Positions 39,473 through 49,068 of a stretch of DNA of 64,000 bases are shown one piece after another. The position numbers and the translations under genes were made by a program. The first letter of the stretch is position 1. Each line of letters starts with the position of its first letter. The notes beneath the pieces are model-generated. The model did no database searches, was not told where the DNA came from, and saw only the letters and a list, made by a program, of their open reading frames with translations. This stretch comes from Microtetraspora fusca (GTDB taxonomy: Bacteria; Actinomycetota; Actinomycetes; Streptosporangiales; Streptosporangiaceae). The stretch is from positions 1 through 64,000 of the forward strand of contig NZ_BBYK01000065.1 of the NCBI RefSeq assembly GCF_001570365.1, in the 5' to 3' direction.

Positions 39473-40588
39473 ATGCGTATCCGTACCTCTCGCCGGCCCT
39501 GGCGCGCGGCCTCCGCGGCGACCATCGCCGCCCTCGCGGTTCTGGCCACGGGCTGTGGCTCCGGCGACAACGCCGCCGGCGACAAGGCGAGCTCCGGCGG
39601 CGGCAGCGGCGACAAGCCGTTCATCGCGCTGAGCAACGGCTTCATCGGCAACGGCTGGCGGCAGACGATGATCGCCAAGTTCGAGGCGGCGGCCACGCAG
39701 GCGCAGAAGGACGGCCTGATCAGCAAGTACAAGGTCGTCAACGCCCCGGGTGAGAACTCGGCCACCGAGCAGGTCGCGCAGATCAAGAGCCTTCTCCTGC
39801 AGAAGCCGGACGCGCTGCTGATCGACCCGTCCTCGCCGACCGCGCTCAAGCCGGTCATCCAGCAGGCCTGCGACGCCGGCGTCAAGGTCGTGGTGTTCGA
39901 CTCCGCGATCGACGCCCCGTGCGCGCACGTGCTGCAGAACAGCTTCGTCGACTGGGCCACCTACGCCGCCAAGCCGCTGCTCGAGGGCATCGGCGGCAAG
40001 GGCAACGTCATCGTGAGCCGCGGCGTCGTCGGCTCCCAGCCCGAGGCCGAGATGTTCGACACCACCAAGAAGATCCTCGGCGGCTACCCCGACGTGAAGA
40101 CCGCCGCGACGGTGACCGGCATGTGCGACGGCGCCACCGCGCAGAAGGCCGTGCTCGGCGTGCTGTCCAGCGTGCCCAAGGTGGACGGCGTCATCGGCTG
40201 CGGCGACGGCTACGGCGTCGCCCAGGCGTTCGCCACCGCCGGCAAGCCGGTTCCCGCCGTGACGTTCGAGACCAACGGCCGCGCCCTGAACTACTGGAAG
40301 GACAACAAGATCGACAACGGTTCGGTCGCGGTCATGTCCGACCCGGGCCAGTCCGTCGCCGCCCTGTGGGAGGCACTCGACCTGCTCGACGGCAAGGACG
40401 TGCCGAAGCAGCTGACCTTCCCGATCGTCCTCGTGGAGCAGAAGGACCGCGACGCCTGGGCCGCCGCGCTCAAGCCCGACGAGTACGCCGCGTGGCCGTG
40501 GACCCGCGACCTCTTCCGCCAGCAGGTCGAGGCCGTGAAGACCGGCGGCGAGCCGGTGCAGCCGCCGATCCCGACGGCCGCGGGCTGA
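39473..40588 (+). CDS. sugar ABC transporter substrate-binding lipoprotein
   Basis: 371 aa. It has a signal peptide with lipobox VLATGC (Cys near residue 26), a Gly/Ser linker, then a periplasmic-binding-protein type 1 (RbsB/LsrB-like) fold: FIALSNGFIGNGWRQTMIAKFEAAA, ALLIDPSSPTALKPVIQQACDAGVKVVVFDS, and GVIGCGDGYGVAQAF. It captures a sugar or polyol outside the membrane. It is first in a seven-gene operon, and its start is about 100 nt after the promoter. Confidence 0.9.
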   Translation: MRIRTSRRPWRAASAATIAALAVLATGCGSGDNAAGDKASSGGGSGDKPFIALSNGFIGNGWRQTMIAKFEAAATQAQKDGLISKYKVVNAPGENSATEQVAQIKSLLLQKPDALLIDPSSPTALKPVIQQACDAGVKVVVFDSAIDAPCAHVLQNSFVDWATYAAKPLLEGIGGKGNVIVSRGVVGSQPEAEMFDTTKKILGGYPDVKTAATVTGMCDGATAQKAVLGVLSSVPKVDGVIGCGDGYGVAQAFATAGKPVPAVTFETNGRALNYWKDNKIDNGSVAVMSDPGQSVAALWEALDLLDGKDVPKQLTFPIVLVEQKDRDAWAAALKPDEYAAWPWTRDLFRQQVEAVKTGGEPVQPPIPTAAG

Positions 40589-40610
40589 CCTGGAGCAAGC
40601 ACAGGAGGGC

Positions 40611-42119
40611 ATGCACGTGGACAACCGGGGACCGCGGGCCGGCGAGCCCGTCGTCGTCGCCAAGGGCGTGACCAAGACGTACGGGCGCACCCGGGCGCTC
40701 GCCGGCGTGGACCTTGAGGTCCGCGCGGGCGAGGTGCTCGGGCTCGTCGGCCACAACGGCGCCGGCAAGAGCACGCTGATGCGCGTGCTCGCCGGGCTGG
40801 AGGCCTGCGACGAGGGCGCGGTCCTGGTGCACGGGAAGGAGGTCTCCGGCGCGGCCGGACCACGCGCGGAGGACTTCCGCGCGGTGCGGATGGCCTACCA
40901 GGAGACCTCGCTCTGCCCCGATCTCACGGTGGCGGAGAACATCTGGGTGTCGTCGCGGCACTGCCTCCCGCGCCTGGGCTGGCGGCGCGCCGCGAGCGAC
41001 GCCGTACGCCGCCGCCTCGACGAGATGTTCCCGGGCCACGGCGTGACGCCGCGCGACCGGGTCGAGGACCTGTCGCTGGCCCAGCGCCAGATGGTCGAGA
41101 TCACCCGGGCCAGCCTCGTGGACCGGCTCGACCTGCTCATCCTGGACGAGCCGACCGAGTCGCTCGGCCCCGACGCGGCGCGCTCGCTGTACGACTACGT
41201 CCGCACGCTGACCGCGGCGGGCACCGCGGTGCTGCTCATCTCGCACCGCATCCGGGAGGTCCTCTCGGTGGCCGACCGCGTCGCCGTGCTGCGCGACGGC
41301 GCGGTCACCGCCGAGCGGTTCGCCGAGGGGCTGGGCGAGCAGGACGTGCTGACCCTGATGGGCGCGCATGTCGCGGTCCCCTCGGAGCAGGACCGCGCCG
41401 CCGCCCGTGCCGCGGGGGACGCCGCCGACCGGCCGGTCGTGGCCGAGCTGCGCGGCGCCACCGGACCCGGCCTGCGCGAGGTCTCCCTGCGGGTCGGCGC
41501 CGGCGAGGTCGTGGGCCTCGCCGGGCTGGCCGGGCAGGGCCAGCAGGAGGTGCTCGAACGCCTGTGGCACCCCGTCCGGCGCGACACCACGGTGGTCGGC
41601 ACCCGCGCGTACGTGCCCGGCGACCGGCAGCGCTCCGGCGTGCTGCCCCTGTGGAGCGTCGCCGAGAACCTCATCGTCACCGCCATGCGCGGCCTCGCAC
41701 GCCAGGGCCTGCGCCGCCCGGCCGAGGAGCGCGCGGCGGTCGGCGACTGGGTCGAGCGGCTGGCGATCCGCGGCGGCGCGGACGCCGGTATCACCGAGCT
41801 GAGCGGCGGCAACCAGCAGAAGGTCATCGTCGCCCGGGCGTTCGCCTCCACGGCGGAGCTGGTGCTGCTCGACGACCCCTTCCGCGGCGTGGACGTGCAC
41901 ACCAAGACCGACCTGTACGCCCTGATCCGGCAGGAGGCGGCGCAGGGCCGGAGCGTCGTCTGGTACTCCAGCGAGAACGCGGAGATGGCCCACTGCGACC
42001 GGGTCTACGTGTTCCGCGCCGGCCGCGTGGTCGCCGAGCTGGTCGGCGAAGAGATCTCCGAGGAACGGATCATCGCCGTCTCCTTCGCGGAGTCGGATGG
42101 AGAGCAGAGCAATGAGTGA
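40611..42119 (+). CDS. sugar ABC transporter ATPase (two-domain, RbsA/LsrA-like)
   Basis: 502 aa. The first nucleotide-binding domain is complete: Walker A GHNGAGKST, signature-like LSLAQRQMVEITRA, Walker B LLILDEPTESLG. The second has a degenerate P-loop (GLAGLAGQGQQEV) but a good signature LSGGNQQKVIVARAF and VLLDDPFRGVD, as normal for this family. An AGGAGG site lies just before the ATG. A GTG two codons later is an equal alternative. It overlaps the next gene by 8 nt. Confidence 0.92.
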   Translation: MHVDNRGPRAGEPVVVAKGVTKTYGRTRALAGVDLEVRAGEVLGLVGHNGAGKSTLMRVLAGLEACDEGAVLVHGKEVSGAAGPRAEDFRAVRMAYQETSLCPDLTVAENIWVSSRHCLPRLGWRRAASDAVRRRLDEMFPGHGVTPRDRVEDLSLAQRQMVEITRASLVDRLDLLILDEPTESLGPDAARSLYDYVRTLTAAGTAVLLISHRIREVLSVADRVAVLRDGAVTAERFAEGLGEQDVLTLMGAHVAVPSEQDRAAARAAGDAADRPVVAELRGATGPGLREVSLRVGAGEVVGLAGLAGQGQQEVLERLWHPVRRDTTVVGTRAYVPGDRQRSGVLPLWSVAENLIVTAMRGLARQGLRRPAEERAAVGDWVERLAIRGGADAGITELSGGNQQKVIVARAFASTAELVLLDDPFRGVDVHTKTDLYALIRQEAAQGRSVVWYSSENAEMAHCDRVYVFRAGRVVAELVGEEISEERIIAVSFAESDGEQSNE

Positions 42120-43071
42120 GCTCCTCGCGTCGGCCCTGCCGTCCCGGGCCAGGATGCGCCGCACGGCGCCGGCCGTGGTCAGCGCCGTCGCCCTCGCCGT
42201 GATGATCACGGTCTGCGCCTCGCTGCAGTCGGACGTGCTGAGCGTGGGCGGCCTGACGCTCGTGCTGTCGGCGACCGTGCCGCTCGTCATCGCCGCCCAG
42301 GCCCAGATGGCCCTCATGTCGGTCGGCGACATCGACCTCGGGATCGGCAACTTCGTCGGCCTGGTCACGGTCGTCTCGGCCACCACGCTGGTGACGTCGC
42401 CGCTGCTCGGGGCCCTGACCCTGATCGGTCTCGTCGCCGCGTACGCGGTGCTGGGCGCGCTCATCCACCTGCGCCGTGTGCCGTCGCTGATCGCGACCCT
42501 CGGCGCCTCGTTCGTCTGGCTGGGGCTCGGCCTGTTCATCCTGCCGACGCCCGGTGGCTCGACCCCCGAGTGGCTGGCGTCGCTCGGCTCGTGGCAGCCC
42601 GCCGGGTTCCCCGCGCCGCTGCTGCCGATCCTGGTCGTCGCCCTGGTGGTGTACCTGCTCACCTCGCGCAGCGCCCTCGGGGTGCGGATGCGCGGCCTCG
42701 GCAGCAACCCCGTGGCGTTGCAGCGGGCCGGGCTGCGGCCGCTCACCTCCCGCGTCATCGCGTACACGGTGGCGGGCGCGCTCGGCGTGCTCTCCGGCCT
42801 CATGCTGGCCTCGCAGACCGGAGGCGGCGACGTGTCGTCGGCCTCCAGCTACACGCTCATGACCGTGGCCGCGGTGATCCTCGGCGGCGGCTCCTTCTTC
42901 GGCGGGAGCGCCGTGCCGTGGGGCGTGGCCATCGGCGGTGTGACGCTCGGGCTGGTCAGCGTCGTCCTCAGCCTGCTCGACGTGCAGTCGAACATGCAGT
43001 CCGCCGTGCAAGGCGTGATCGTCCTGGCCGTGCTCGCCGGCCGCGTCGTGGTCGGGAAGGTGCTGCGATGA
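42112..43071 (+). CDS. sugar ABC transporter permease 1
   Basis: 319 aa. About nine to ten helices with the family signature MALMSVGDIDLGIGNFVGLVTV (compare GGIDLSVG) and AAVILGGGSFFGGSAVPWGVAIGG, as in RbsC and LsrC/D. Start ATG 42112 overlaps the ATPase stop. The stop overlaps the next start (ATGA). Confidence 0.88.
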   Translation: MSELLASALPSRARMRRTAPAVVSAVALAVMITVCASLQSDVLSVGGLTLVLSATVPLVIAAQAQMALMSVGDIDLGIGNFVGLVTVVSATTLVTSPLLGALTLIGLVAAYAVLGALIHLRRVPSLIATLGASFVWLGLGLFILPTPGGSTPEWLASLGSWQPAGFPAPLLPILVVALVVYLLTSRSALGVRMRGLGSNPVALQRAGLRPLTSRVIAYTVAGALGVLSGLMLASQTGGGDVSSASSYTLMTVAAVILGGGSFFGGSAVPWGVAIGGVTLGLVSVVLSLLDVQSNMQSAVQGVIVLAVLAGRVVVGKVLR

Positions 43072-44081
43072 ACATCCGCACGATCGTCTCGCGCCCGTGG
43101 ATCTGGGGCTTCGCCGCGGCGGTGCTCGTCTGGGCGATCATCATGGCCATCTCGGGCCAGGGCGGCGGCCAGACGGTGTCGCTCGCGCTGTCCCTGGCGC
43201 CCTACCTCGTCGTCGTGGGACTCGGCCAGATGCTCGTCATCACGGCCGGCCCCGGCAACATCGACGTGTCGGTGGCGCCGATCATCTCGCTCGCCGGGTT
43301 CGTCTCGGTCGGGGTGGCCGGCTCGACCGGGTCGGCGACCGTCGGCATCCTCGCGGGCATCGGCGTCGGCGTCCTCGTCGCGGTCATCAGCACCGTGGCC
43401 ATCCTCGGACTGTCCGTGCCGCCGATCATCGCCACGCTGGCCGCCGGGCTCGTCGCCTCGTCGGTCACGCTGTCCCTGGCGAACGGCTTCACCGCGGTGC
43501 CCGACCCCGGCCTGCGGCAGCTCCTCAACGTGCGCCCGGCGGGCATCCCCATCCTCGCCGTGGCCGTCGCGGCCCTGACCGGGCTGGTCATCCTGCTGCT
43601 GCGCCGTACGGTCTACGGCCGCTCCCTGATCGCGGTCGGGCAGAACCGCAGGGCCGCGGAGCGGGCCGGCATCCCGGTCGCCCGCGTCATCGCGACCACG
43701 TACCTGGTGAGCGGCGCGCTCGCCGGGCTGACGGGCGCCCTGCTCGCGGCCTACATCGCGCCCTCCGCCGACCTCGGCACGCGCTACCTGCTCGACTCCG
43801 TCGCCGTCGTCGTCATCGGCGGCACGCTCATCTCCGGCGGCCGGGCCGTGCCGGTGGGCGTGTGGGGAGCGGGTCTCTTCTTCATCCTGCTCGACGGCCT
43901 GGTCAACCTCGTGGGCTGGAGCACGGCCGCGCAGAACCTGCTGAAGGGCGGCCTGGTGCTCTTCGTCCTCTTCCTTGCCGGCGGGGGTGACCGTGCCGGG
44001 GGCACGGCCTCCCGATTCAGAAGACGGCCGCGAACGGCGGCCGCGACCACCACAACAACAGGAGACAACACTCATGGCTGA
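43068..44081 (+). CDS. sugar ABC transporter permease 2
   Basis: 337 aa. A second RbsC/LsrD-type permease: [56 protein letters not shown], and [25 protein letters not shown]. The polar C-terminal tail ([22 protein letters not shown]) is encoded by the DNA that carries the ribosome site of the next gene, which it overlaps by 8 nt. Two different permeases instead of a homodimer is an Lsr-like feature. Confidence 0.88.
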   Translation: MNIRTIVSRPWIWGFAAAVLVWAIIMAISGQGGGQTVSLALSLAPYLVVVGLGQMLVITAGPGNIDVSVAPIISLAGFVSVGVAGSTGSATVGILAGIGVGVLVAVISTVAILGLSVPPIIATLAAGLVASSVTLSLANGFTAVPDPGLRQLLNVRPAGIPILAVAVAALTGLVILLLRRTVYGRSLIAVGQNRRAAERAGIPVARVIATTYLVSGALAGLTGALLAAYIAPSADLGTRYLLDSVAVVVIGGTLISGGRAVPVGVWGAGLFFILLDGLVNLVGWSTAAQNLLKGGLVLFVLFLAGGGDRAGGTASRFRRRPRTAAATTTTTGDNTHG

Positions 44082-44964
44082 CACCGACGGCCTGATCGAC
44101 GCCCGCGACTTCGGGACGTCCGCGGCCCCGGCGGGCGGCTTCCACGTGAAGGGCGCGCACGCGCAGGACTGGGGGCTGCAGAACCGGCTGTCCCGCATCT
44201 TCCGGCCGGACACCGGGCGGACGGTCATGCTCGCGTTCGACCACGGCTACTTCGTCGGGCCGATGGCGGGCCTGGAGCGTCTCGACACCAACATCGCGCC
44301 GCTCGTGCCCGACGCCGACGCGATCATGATGACGCGGGGCGCGCTGCGCACCAGCATCCCCTCCACCACCAGCGCCGGCATCGTGCTGCGCGCCAGCGGC
44401 GGCCCGAGCATCCTGCGCGAGCTGTCCGACGAGCACATCGCGCTCGACATCGAGGACGCGGTCCGCCTCAACGCGGACGCCCTGGCCATCCAGGTGTTCG
44501 TCGGCGGCGAGCACGAGTCGCGCTCGGTCGCCAACCTGGCCAAGCTCGTGGACGCCGGCCAGCGGCACGGCGTCGCCGTCCTCGGCGTCACCGCCGTCGG
44601 CAAGGACATGGTCCGTGACGCCCGCTACTTCCGGCTGGCGACCCGGATCAGCGCCGAGATGGGCGCGCACATCGTCAAGACGTACTACGTCTCGGAGGGC
44701 TTCGAGACCGTCACCGCGAGCTGCCCGGTGCCGATCATCGTGGCCGGGGGCAAGAAGCTGCCCGAGCTGGACGCGCTGACCATGGCGTACCGCTCCATCC
44801 AGGAGGGCGCCGCCGGCGTGGACATGGGCCGCAACATCTTCCAGAGCGAGCACCCCGCGGCGATGCTCGCCGCCGTGCGCGCGGTCGTTCACGACGGTCT
44901 GAAGCCGGAGGAGGCCCTCGAGCTCTTCAAGGAGCGCTCGGCCGCCGGCACCGCAGCGTCCTGA
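44074..44964 (+). CDS. LsrF-like thiolase/class I aldolase
   Basis: 296 aa, nearly the length of E. coli LsrF, with strong resemblance throughout: [44 protein letters not shown]-type [25 protein letters not shown], Schiff-base Lys202 in [20 protein letters not shown], and [17 protein letters not shown]. LsrF transfers acetyl from 3-hydroxy-5-phosphonooxypentane-2,4-dione to CoA in AI-2 breakdown. Homologues in the DhnA/FbaB family are sugar-phosphate aldolases. No LsrG, LsrR or luxS is here, and the neighbours point to a polyol-derived ketose phosphate, so the true substrate is open. GGAGA ribosome site. Confidence 0.87.
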   Translation: MADTDGLIDARDFGTSAAPAGGFHVKGAHAQDWGLQNRLSRIFRPDTGRTVMLAFDHGYFVGPMAGLERLDTNIAPLVPDADAIMMTRGALRTSIPSTTSAGIVLRASGGPSILRELSDEHIALDIEDAVRLNADALAIQVFVGGEHESRSVANLAKLVDAGQRHGVAVLGVTAVGKDMVRDARYFRLATRISAEMGAHIVKTYYVSEGFETVTASCPVPIIVAGGKKLPELDALTMAYRSIQEGAAGVDMGRNIFQSEHPAAMLAAVRAVVHDGLKPEEALELFKERSAAGTAAS

Positions 44965-44972
44965 CCCTTCCA

Positions 44973-45024
44973 GGGCGCGGGTCCCCGGGCGGCATCGGCA
45001 GTGCCGCGGCGGGGACCCGCGCCC
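44973..45024 (+). terminator. intercistronic hairpin between the LsrF-like and GlpD-like genes
   Basis: A perfect 14-bp stem GGGCGCGGGTCCCC/GGGGACCCGCGCCC with a 24-nt loop, ending 21 nt before the next start. There is no U-run. It is likely an attenuator or RNA-processing signal that sets the ratio of upstream to downstream genes. Confidence 0.7.
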
Positions 45025-45045
45025 GCCATTCCCGGGAGCAACCCC

Positions 45046-46701
45046 ATGCCGCACCACCACGCCGGACGTGACGACGTCGTCGACCTCGCCGTCATCGGAG
45101 CCGGTATCAACGGGCTCGCCGTAGCCCGAGACGCCGCCGCCCGCGGGTTGCGCGTCGTCGTCGTCGACCGCGCCGACGTGGGCGCGGGAACGTCGAGCAC
45201 GTCGAGCAGGCTGATCCACGGCGGCCTGAAGTACCTCGAACGCTACGACTTCACGCTCGTGCACGAGTCCATCCGCGAGCGGCACCTGCTGTTCCGCACC
45301 GCGCCGCACCTCGTCCGGGACTACCCGATGCTCATCCCCTTCTACGAGGGGGACAGCAGGCCCGGCCCCCTGATCAGGCTCGGCCTGGCGGCGTTCGACG
45401 TCATGGCCATGAACCGCGGGCGCGGCGTCAGCCGCGGCGTCTCCGTGCGCAAGGTCGCCCGCCGCTGGCCCACGCTGTCCCGCAAGGGGCTGCGCGGCGC
45501 GGCCCTGTTCCACGACGCGCAGGTGCCGTGGGCCGAGCGGCTCTGCGTCGAGCTGCTTCTCGACGCCCAGCGGCTCGGGGCGCGTGTGCTCACCTACACC
45601 ACCGTCACCGGGCTGATCGTCGAGGGCGACCAGGTTCGCGGCCTGCGGATCGAGGACAACGCCACCGGCGAGCGGAGCGAGATCCGGGCCGCCCTCACCG
45701 TCAACGCGGCCGGGCCGTGGATCGACCGCATCCTCGACGGCCAGGTGAAGAGCCGCCGCCTCAACGGCGGCACCAAGGGCAGCCACGTCATCGTGGACCC
45801 GTTCCCCGGTGCCCCCGACACCTGCATCTTCTTCGAGGCCGCCGCCGACCAGCGGCCGATCTTCGTCTTCCCCTGGCAGGGCCGGTACGTCCTGGGCAGC
45901 ACCGACCTCACCTACGAGGGCGACCTGGACGAGGTCGTCGCCAGCGACGCCGAGATCGATTACCTGCTCGCCGAGACGAACCGGATCTTCCCCGACGCCC
46001 GGCTCACGCCGTCCGACGTGCTGTACAGCATCGCCGGGGTGCGGCCGCTGCCGTACACCGAGGGTGTGTCGGACAACGCCAAGATCAGCCGGGGGCACAC
46101 GGTGCTCAACCACGCCCCCGCGTACGAGGGGCTGCTCACCGTCATCGGCGGCAAGCTGACCACCCACCGCGCGCTCGCCGAGGACGTCACCGACGAGGTG
46201 CTGCGCGTGCTCGGCCGCCGCCCGCGGCGGTGCATCACCCGGGAGCGGCCGTTCCCCGGCGCGGAGACCTCCGACTGGAAGGCGTTCGCCCAGGACTTCA
46301 TCCGCTCCTCGCCGCTCTCCGGCCGGCAGTCGCGCCGCCTGCTCACCCTCTACGGCGTGCGCGCCCGCCGGGTGCTCGAACTCGCCGCCGAGGACCCGTC
46401 GCTGGCGGAGGTCGTGGACGCCGAGACCGGCGCGCTGGCCGCCGAGGTCGTCATGGCCGTCCGCGAGGAGGGGGCCGTGACGCTGAGTGACATCCTGCTG
46501 CGGCGTATCCTTGTCGGGCTCGGCGCGGACATGGGCCTGTCGGCCGCCCCCGCCTGCGCCGACGTCGCCGTACGGCATCTCGGGTGGGACGAGGCGCGGG
46601 CGCGCGCCGAGGTCGCCGACTACGAGGCGGAGCTGCGCCGCTTCCGCCCCCGAGTCCTGGCCACCTCGACATCCAGCGGCAGCGACAGGAGGACCCCGTG
46701 A
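45046..46701 (+). CDS. FAD-dependent polyol-phosphate dehydrogenase (GlpD/EryB-like)
   Basis: 551 aa. GlpD family motifs: DLAVIGAGINGLAVARDAAARGLRVVVVDRADVGAGTSSTSSRLIHGGLKYLERYDF, GTKGSHVIVDPF, IFVFPWQGRYVLGSTDLTYEGD and the C-terminal DAO_C domain. GlpD oxidises glycerol-3-phosphate. EryB, a close relative, oxidises erythritol-4-phosphate. Being coupled (GTGA) to an FGGY kinase and placed in a regulated sugar operon suggests a polyol phosphate other than glycerol-3-phosphate, or a dedicated second GlpD. It is membrane-associated and donates electrons to quinones. GGGAGC site before the ATG at 45046. Confidence 0.88.
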   Translation: MPHHHAGRDDVVDLAVIGAGINGLAVARDAAARGLRVVVVDRADVGAGTSSTSSRLIHGGLKYLERYDFTLVHESIRERHLLFRTAPHLVRDYPMLIPFYEGDSRPGPLIRLGLAAFDVMAMNRGRGVSRGVSVRKVARRWPTLSRKGLRGAALFHDAQVPWAERLCVELLLDAQRLGARVLTYTTVTGLIVEGDQVRGLRIEDNATGERSEIRAALTVNAAGPWIDRILDGQVKSRRLNGGTKGSHVIVDPFPGAPDTCIFFEAAADQRPIFVFPWQGRYVLGSTDLTYEGDLDEVVASDAEIDYLLAETNRIFPDARLTPSDVLYSIAGVRPLPYTEGVSDNAKISRGHTVLNHAPAYEGLLTVIGGKLTTHRALAEDVTDEVLRVLGRRPRRCITRERPFPGAETSDWKAFAQDFIRSSPLSGRQSRRLLTLYGVRARRVLELAAEDPSLAEVVDAETGALAAEVVMAVREEGAVTLSDILLRRILVGLGADMGLSAAPACADVAVRHLGWDEARARAEVADYEAELRRFRPRVLATSTSSGSDRRTP

Positions 46702-48218
46702 CCGACCCGACCCCCTGCTACATCGGCGTGGACGTCGGCCTCACCGCGTCGAAGGCCGCCGCCTTCGACGCCGAGGGCAACGAGATCGGCGTGGTCCACG
46801 CCCGCACGCCGCGCACCGCGGTGACCGCGCACCGGCACGACGTGGACATGGTCGCGCTCGCCGACACCGTCATGTCGCTGCTCGCCGAGCTGGCCGGCAA
46901 GCTGGCCGCCGACGGGTACGTCGCGGCCGGCATCGGCGTGGCCGCGCACGGCAACGGGCTGTACCCGGTGGACGCGTCCCTGCGTCCGGTCGCCCCGGCC
47001 ATCGCCTCCTCGGACAGCCGGGCCCAGCACGTCGTGGACGAGATCGCCGAGGATGACGCGCTCCGCCTGGCGCGCGAGACCGGATCCATCCCGTGGGCGG
47101 CCCAGCCCAGCGTGCTGCTGCGCTGGCTGCGCGACGCCGACCCCGAGGCGTACGCCGCCACCCGCTGGGCGCTGTCCTGCAAGGACTGGGTGACCTGCCA
47201 GCTCACCGGCGTGCCGAGCGCCGACTACAGCGACGCGAGCGCGTTCGGCATGGTGGCCCTGGACACCCGCGAGTACAGCGCGACCGCGCTCGAACTGGTC
47301 GGGCTGCCCGCGAGCGACCTGGAGCGGTTCCCGCCGCTGCGCGAGTCCGGCGAGATCGTCGCCGGGCTGAGCGCGCGGGCGGCCGAACTCACCGGCCTGC
47401 CTGAGGGACTGCCGGTCATCGCGGGCTGCATGGACTGCGTGGCGGCGACCCTGGGCGCCGGAGGCCGCGCCCTCGGCGACGTGACGATCATCGTCGGCAC
47501 GTGGGCCATCAACGGCGTGGTCGTCCCCGCGGGCACCCCGGCGCCCGAGGTCACGCTCAGCGCGCTGATGCCCGACTCCGCCACCATGCTCGCCATGGAG
47601 GTCGCGCCGACCTCGGCCGCCAACCTGGAGTGGCTCGCGTCCGCGTCGGTTCCGCACGGCCGGGTCGGCGGCGTGCCGGCGGCCGAGCTGCTGGGCGAGG
47701 CGGCCACGGTGGAGCCGGGCGCGGAGGGCCTGCTGTTCCTTCCCTTCGTGAACGGCGCACCCGAGCACCCCGCCGCGTCCGGGACGTTCCTCGGCATCTC
47801 GGGCGTCCACCGGCGCGGGCATCTCACCCGCGCGGTGATCGAAGGGGTCGCGCAGTACCACCGGGTGCAGCTCGACCGGGTCCTGGCCAGCGGCGCCGAC
47901 GTCGGCGACCGCCCGTGGCGGCTCGCCGGAGGCGGCGCCAGGTCCGAGGTGTGGGCGCAGATCTTCGCCGACGTCCTCGGCCGTCCGGTGCGTCGCCAGC
48001 TCACCAGCGAGCTGGGCGCGCGCGGCGTCGCGTCGCTGCTGCCCGCCGCGCTCGGCCACGACGTCGCGCCGTGGTCGGTCAGCGACGAGGACGACCTGTG
48101 CGTGCGTCCCGGCCCGGCCCGGCCGGCGTACGTCCGGCACGGCGAGGTGTTCGACCGGGTCCTCGCCGGCATGTGGGGGCCGTGGTCGGAGGTCGAGCGG
48201 TACCGCACCGACTCCTGA
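46698..48218 (+). CDS. FGGY-family carbohydrate kinase (EryA/LyxK/LsrK-like)
   Basis: 506 aa. IGVDVGLTASKAAAFDAEGNEI at the N-terminus, GIGVAAHGNGLYPVDASLRPVAPAIASSDSRA, LSCKDWVTCQLTG, VIAGCMDCVAATLGAGG and the adenosine motif RLAGGGARSEVWAQIFADVLGRPV. It lacks the NQRE and DQGTT features of glycerol kinase, so it acts on another polyol or sugar, erythritol-type being my best guess. The GTG at 46698 has an AGGAGGA site and overlaps the dehydrogenase stop. It is last in the operon, followed by a strong terminator. Confidence 0.87.
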   Translation: MTDPTPCYIGVDVGLTASKAAAFDAEGNEIGVVHARTPRTAVTAHRHDVDMVALADTVMSLLAELAGKLAADGYVAAGIGVAAHGNGLYPVDASLRPVAPAIASSDSRAQHVVDEIAEDDALRLARETGSIPWAAQPSVLLRWLRDADPEAYAATRWALSCKDWVTCQLTGVPSADYSDASAFGMVALDTREYSATALELVGLPASDLERFPPLRESGEIVAGLSARAAELTGLPEGLPVIAGCMDCVAATLGAGGRALGDVTIIVGTWAINGVVVPAGTPAPEVTLSALMPDSATMLAMEVAPTSAANLEWLASASVPHGRVGGVPAAELLGEAATVEPGAEGLLFLPFVNGAPEHPAASGTFLGISGVHRRGHLTRAVIEGVAQYHRVQLDRVLASGADVGDRPWRLAGGGARSEVWAQIFADVLGRPVRRQLTSELGARGVASLLPAALGHDVAPWSVSDEDDLCVRPGPARPAYVRHGEVFDRVLAGMWGPWSEVERYRTDS

Positions 48219-48232
48219 CCCGCCCGCCGTTC

Positions 48233-48271
48233 GAACCGGTCCGCCGTACTGGGTCACAGGCGGACCGGTTC
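48233..48271 (+). terminator. terminator of the polyol operon
   Basis: A perfect 13-bp stem GAACCGGTCCGCC/GGCGGACCGGTTC with a 13-nt loop, 15 nt after the kinase stop. Confidence 0.88.
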
Positions 48272-48350
48272 AGGCGTCGTGCCGGAACCCACGCGGGCCG
48301 CGCCCGCCGAACCGGCGGCCGCGGCCTGTTCCGTGTACGGCGGCGATGGT

Positions 48351-48830
48351 TCAGCGGGCGGTGTGGTACCGGCGGTGCAGCTCGCGCACCCGTTCGGTCA
48401 GCTCGAGGACCGGACCCTCCACCGCGACGCCGGGGGCGACCTCCTGGATCGGGAGCGCCCGCACCGGAGCCGCCGGGACGCCCAGCTCGGTCAGCCAGGA
48501 GACGAGCTGCTCGGACGAGGCCGCGTACACGATGCGGCCCAGGCCGACCCACGCGTGCGCGGCCGCGCACATCGGGCAGTGCTCCCCGGAGGTATAGACG
48601 GTCGCCGCCGCCCGTTCCTCGGGCGCCATGTTCCCCGCGGCCCAGCGCGCCAGCTCGAACTCGGGGTGGCGGGTCCGGTCGCCGCCCGCGATCCGGTTGC
48701 GGTCCTCGGCGAGAACGGCGCCGTCCGCCGAGACAAGCACGGAGCCGAACGGCTCGTCGCCGTCCTCCAGTGCCTCGACCGCCAGCTCCACACAGCGTTC
48801 CAGATGCCGCAGATCCGTTTCGGTCACCAT
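48351..48830 (-). CDS. cytidine/guanine deaminase-family nucleoside deaminase
   Basis: 159 aa. Zinc-dependent deaminase motifs: HPEFELARWA (His ligand and catalytic Glu) and the second site HCPMCAAAHAW (PMCAAA, compare PCxxC). LEDGDEPFGSVLVSADGAVLAEDRNRI is the substrate-side strand. Members deaminate guanine, cytosine or tRNA adenosine, and the size and divergence fit a small-molecule deaminase. The ATG at 48830 has GGGGAGG upstream. It is divergent from the ABC importer. Confidence 0.85.
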   Translation of the reverse strand: MVTETDLRHLERCVELAVEALEDGDEPFGSVLVSADGAVLAEDRNRIAGGDRTRHPEFELARWAAGNMAPEERAAATVYTSGEHCPMCAAAHAWVGLGRIVYAASSEQLVSWLTELGVPAAPVRALPIQEVAPGVAVEGPVLELTERVRELHRRYHTAR

Positions 48831-49068
48831 GGACGCCTCCCCGCAGTGCGATATCTCCGGCAATGCTAGATCATGTCCTGTTACGTGCGTGAAGATGCTC
48901 TTTCTGGGCACTTCGGCCGCACGTCCGCGCACGCGTCTTCGCGAACCGCGAGGTCCTCGTGCGCAAAGTGCAAGGATCGGCCGCTGTTTGTCCATGGAGC
49001 GGACCCTGCCCCCGGAGTGAAGGTTGCGGCGGACCGGATCACCTTGGGCTAGGGAGGACGAAGGCGTC

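Noticed and set aside
44074-44964. Calling the operon a true AI-2 (Lsr) system and naming the gene lsrF.
   Set aside because: LsrG, LsrR and a luxS context are missing, and a GlpD-like dehydrogenase is present, so only 'LsrF-like' is supported.
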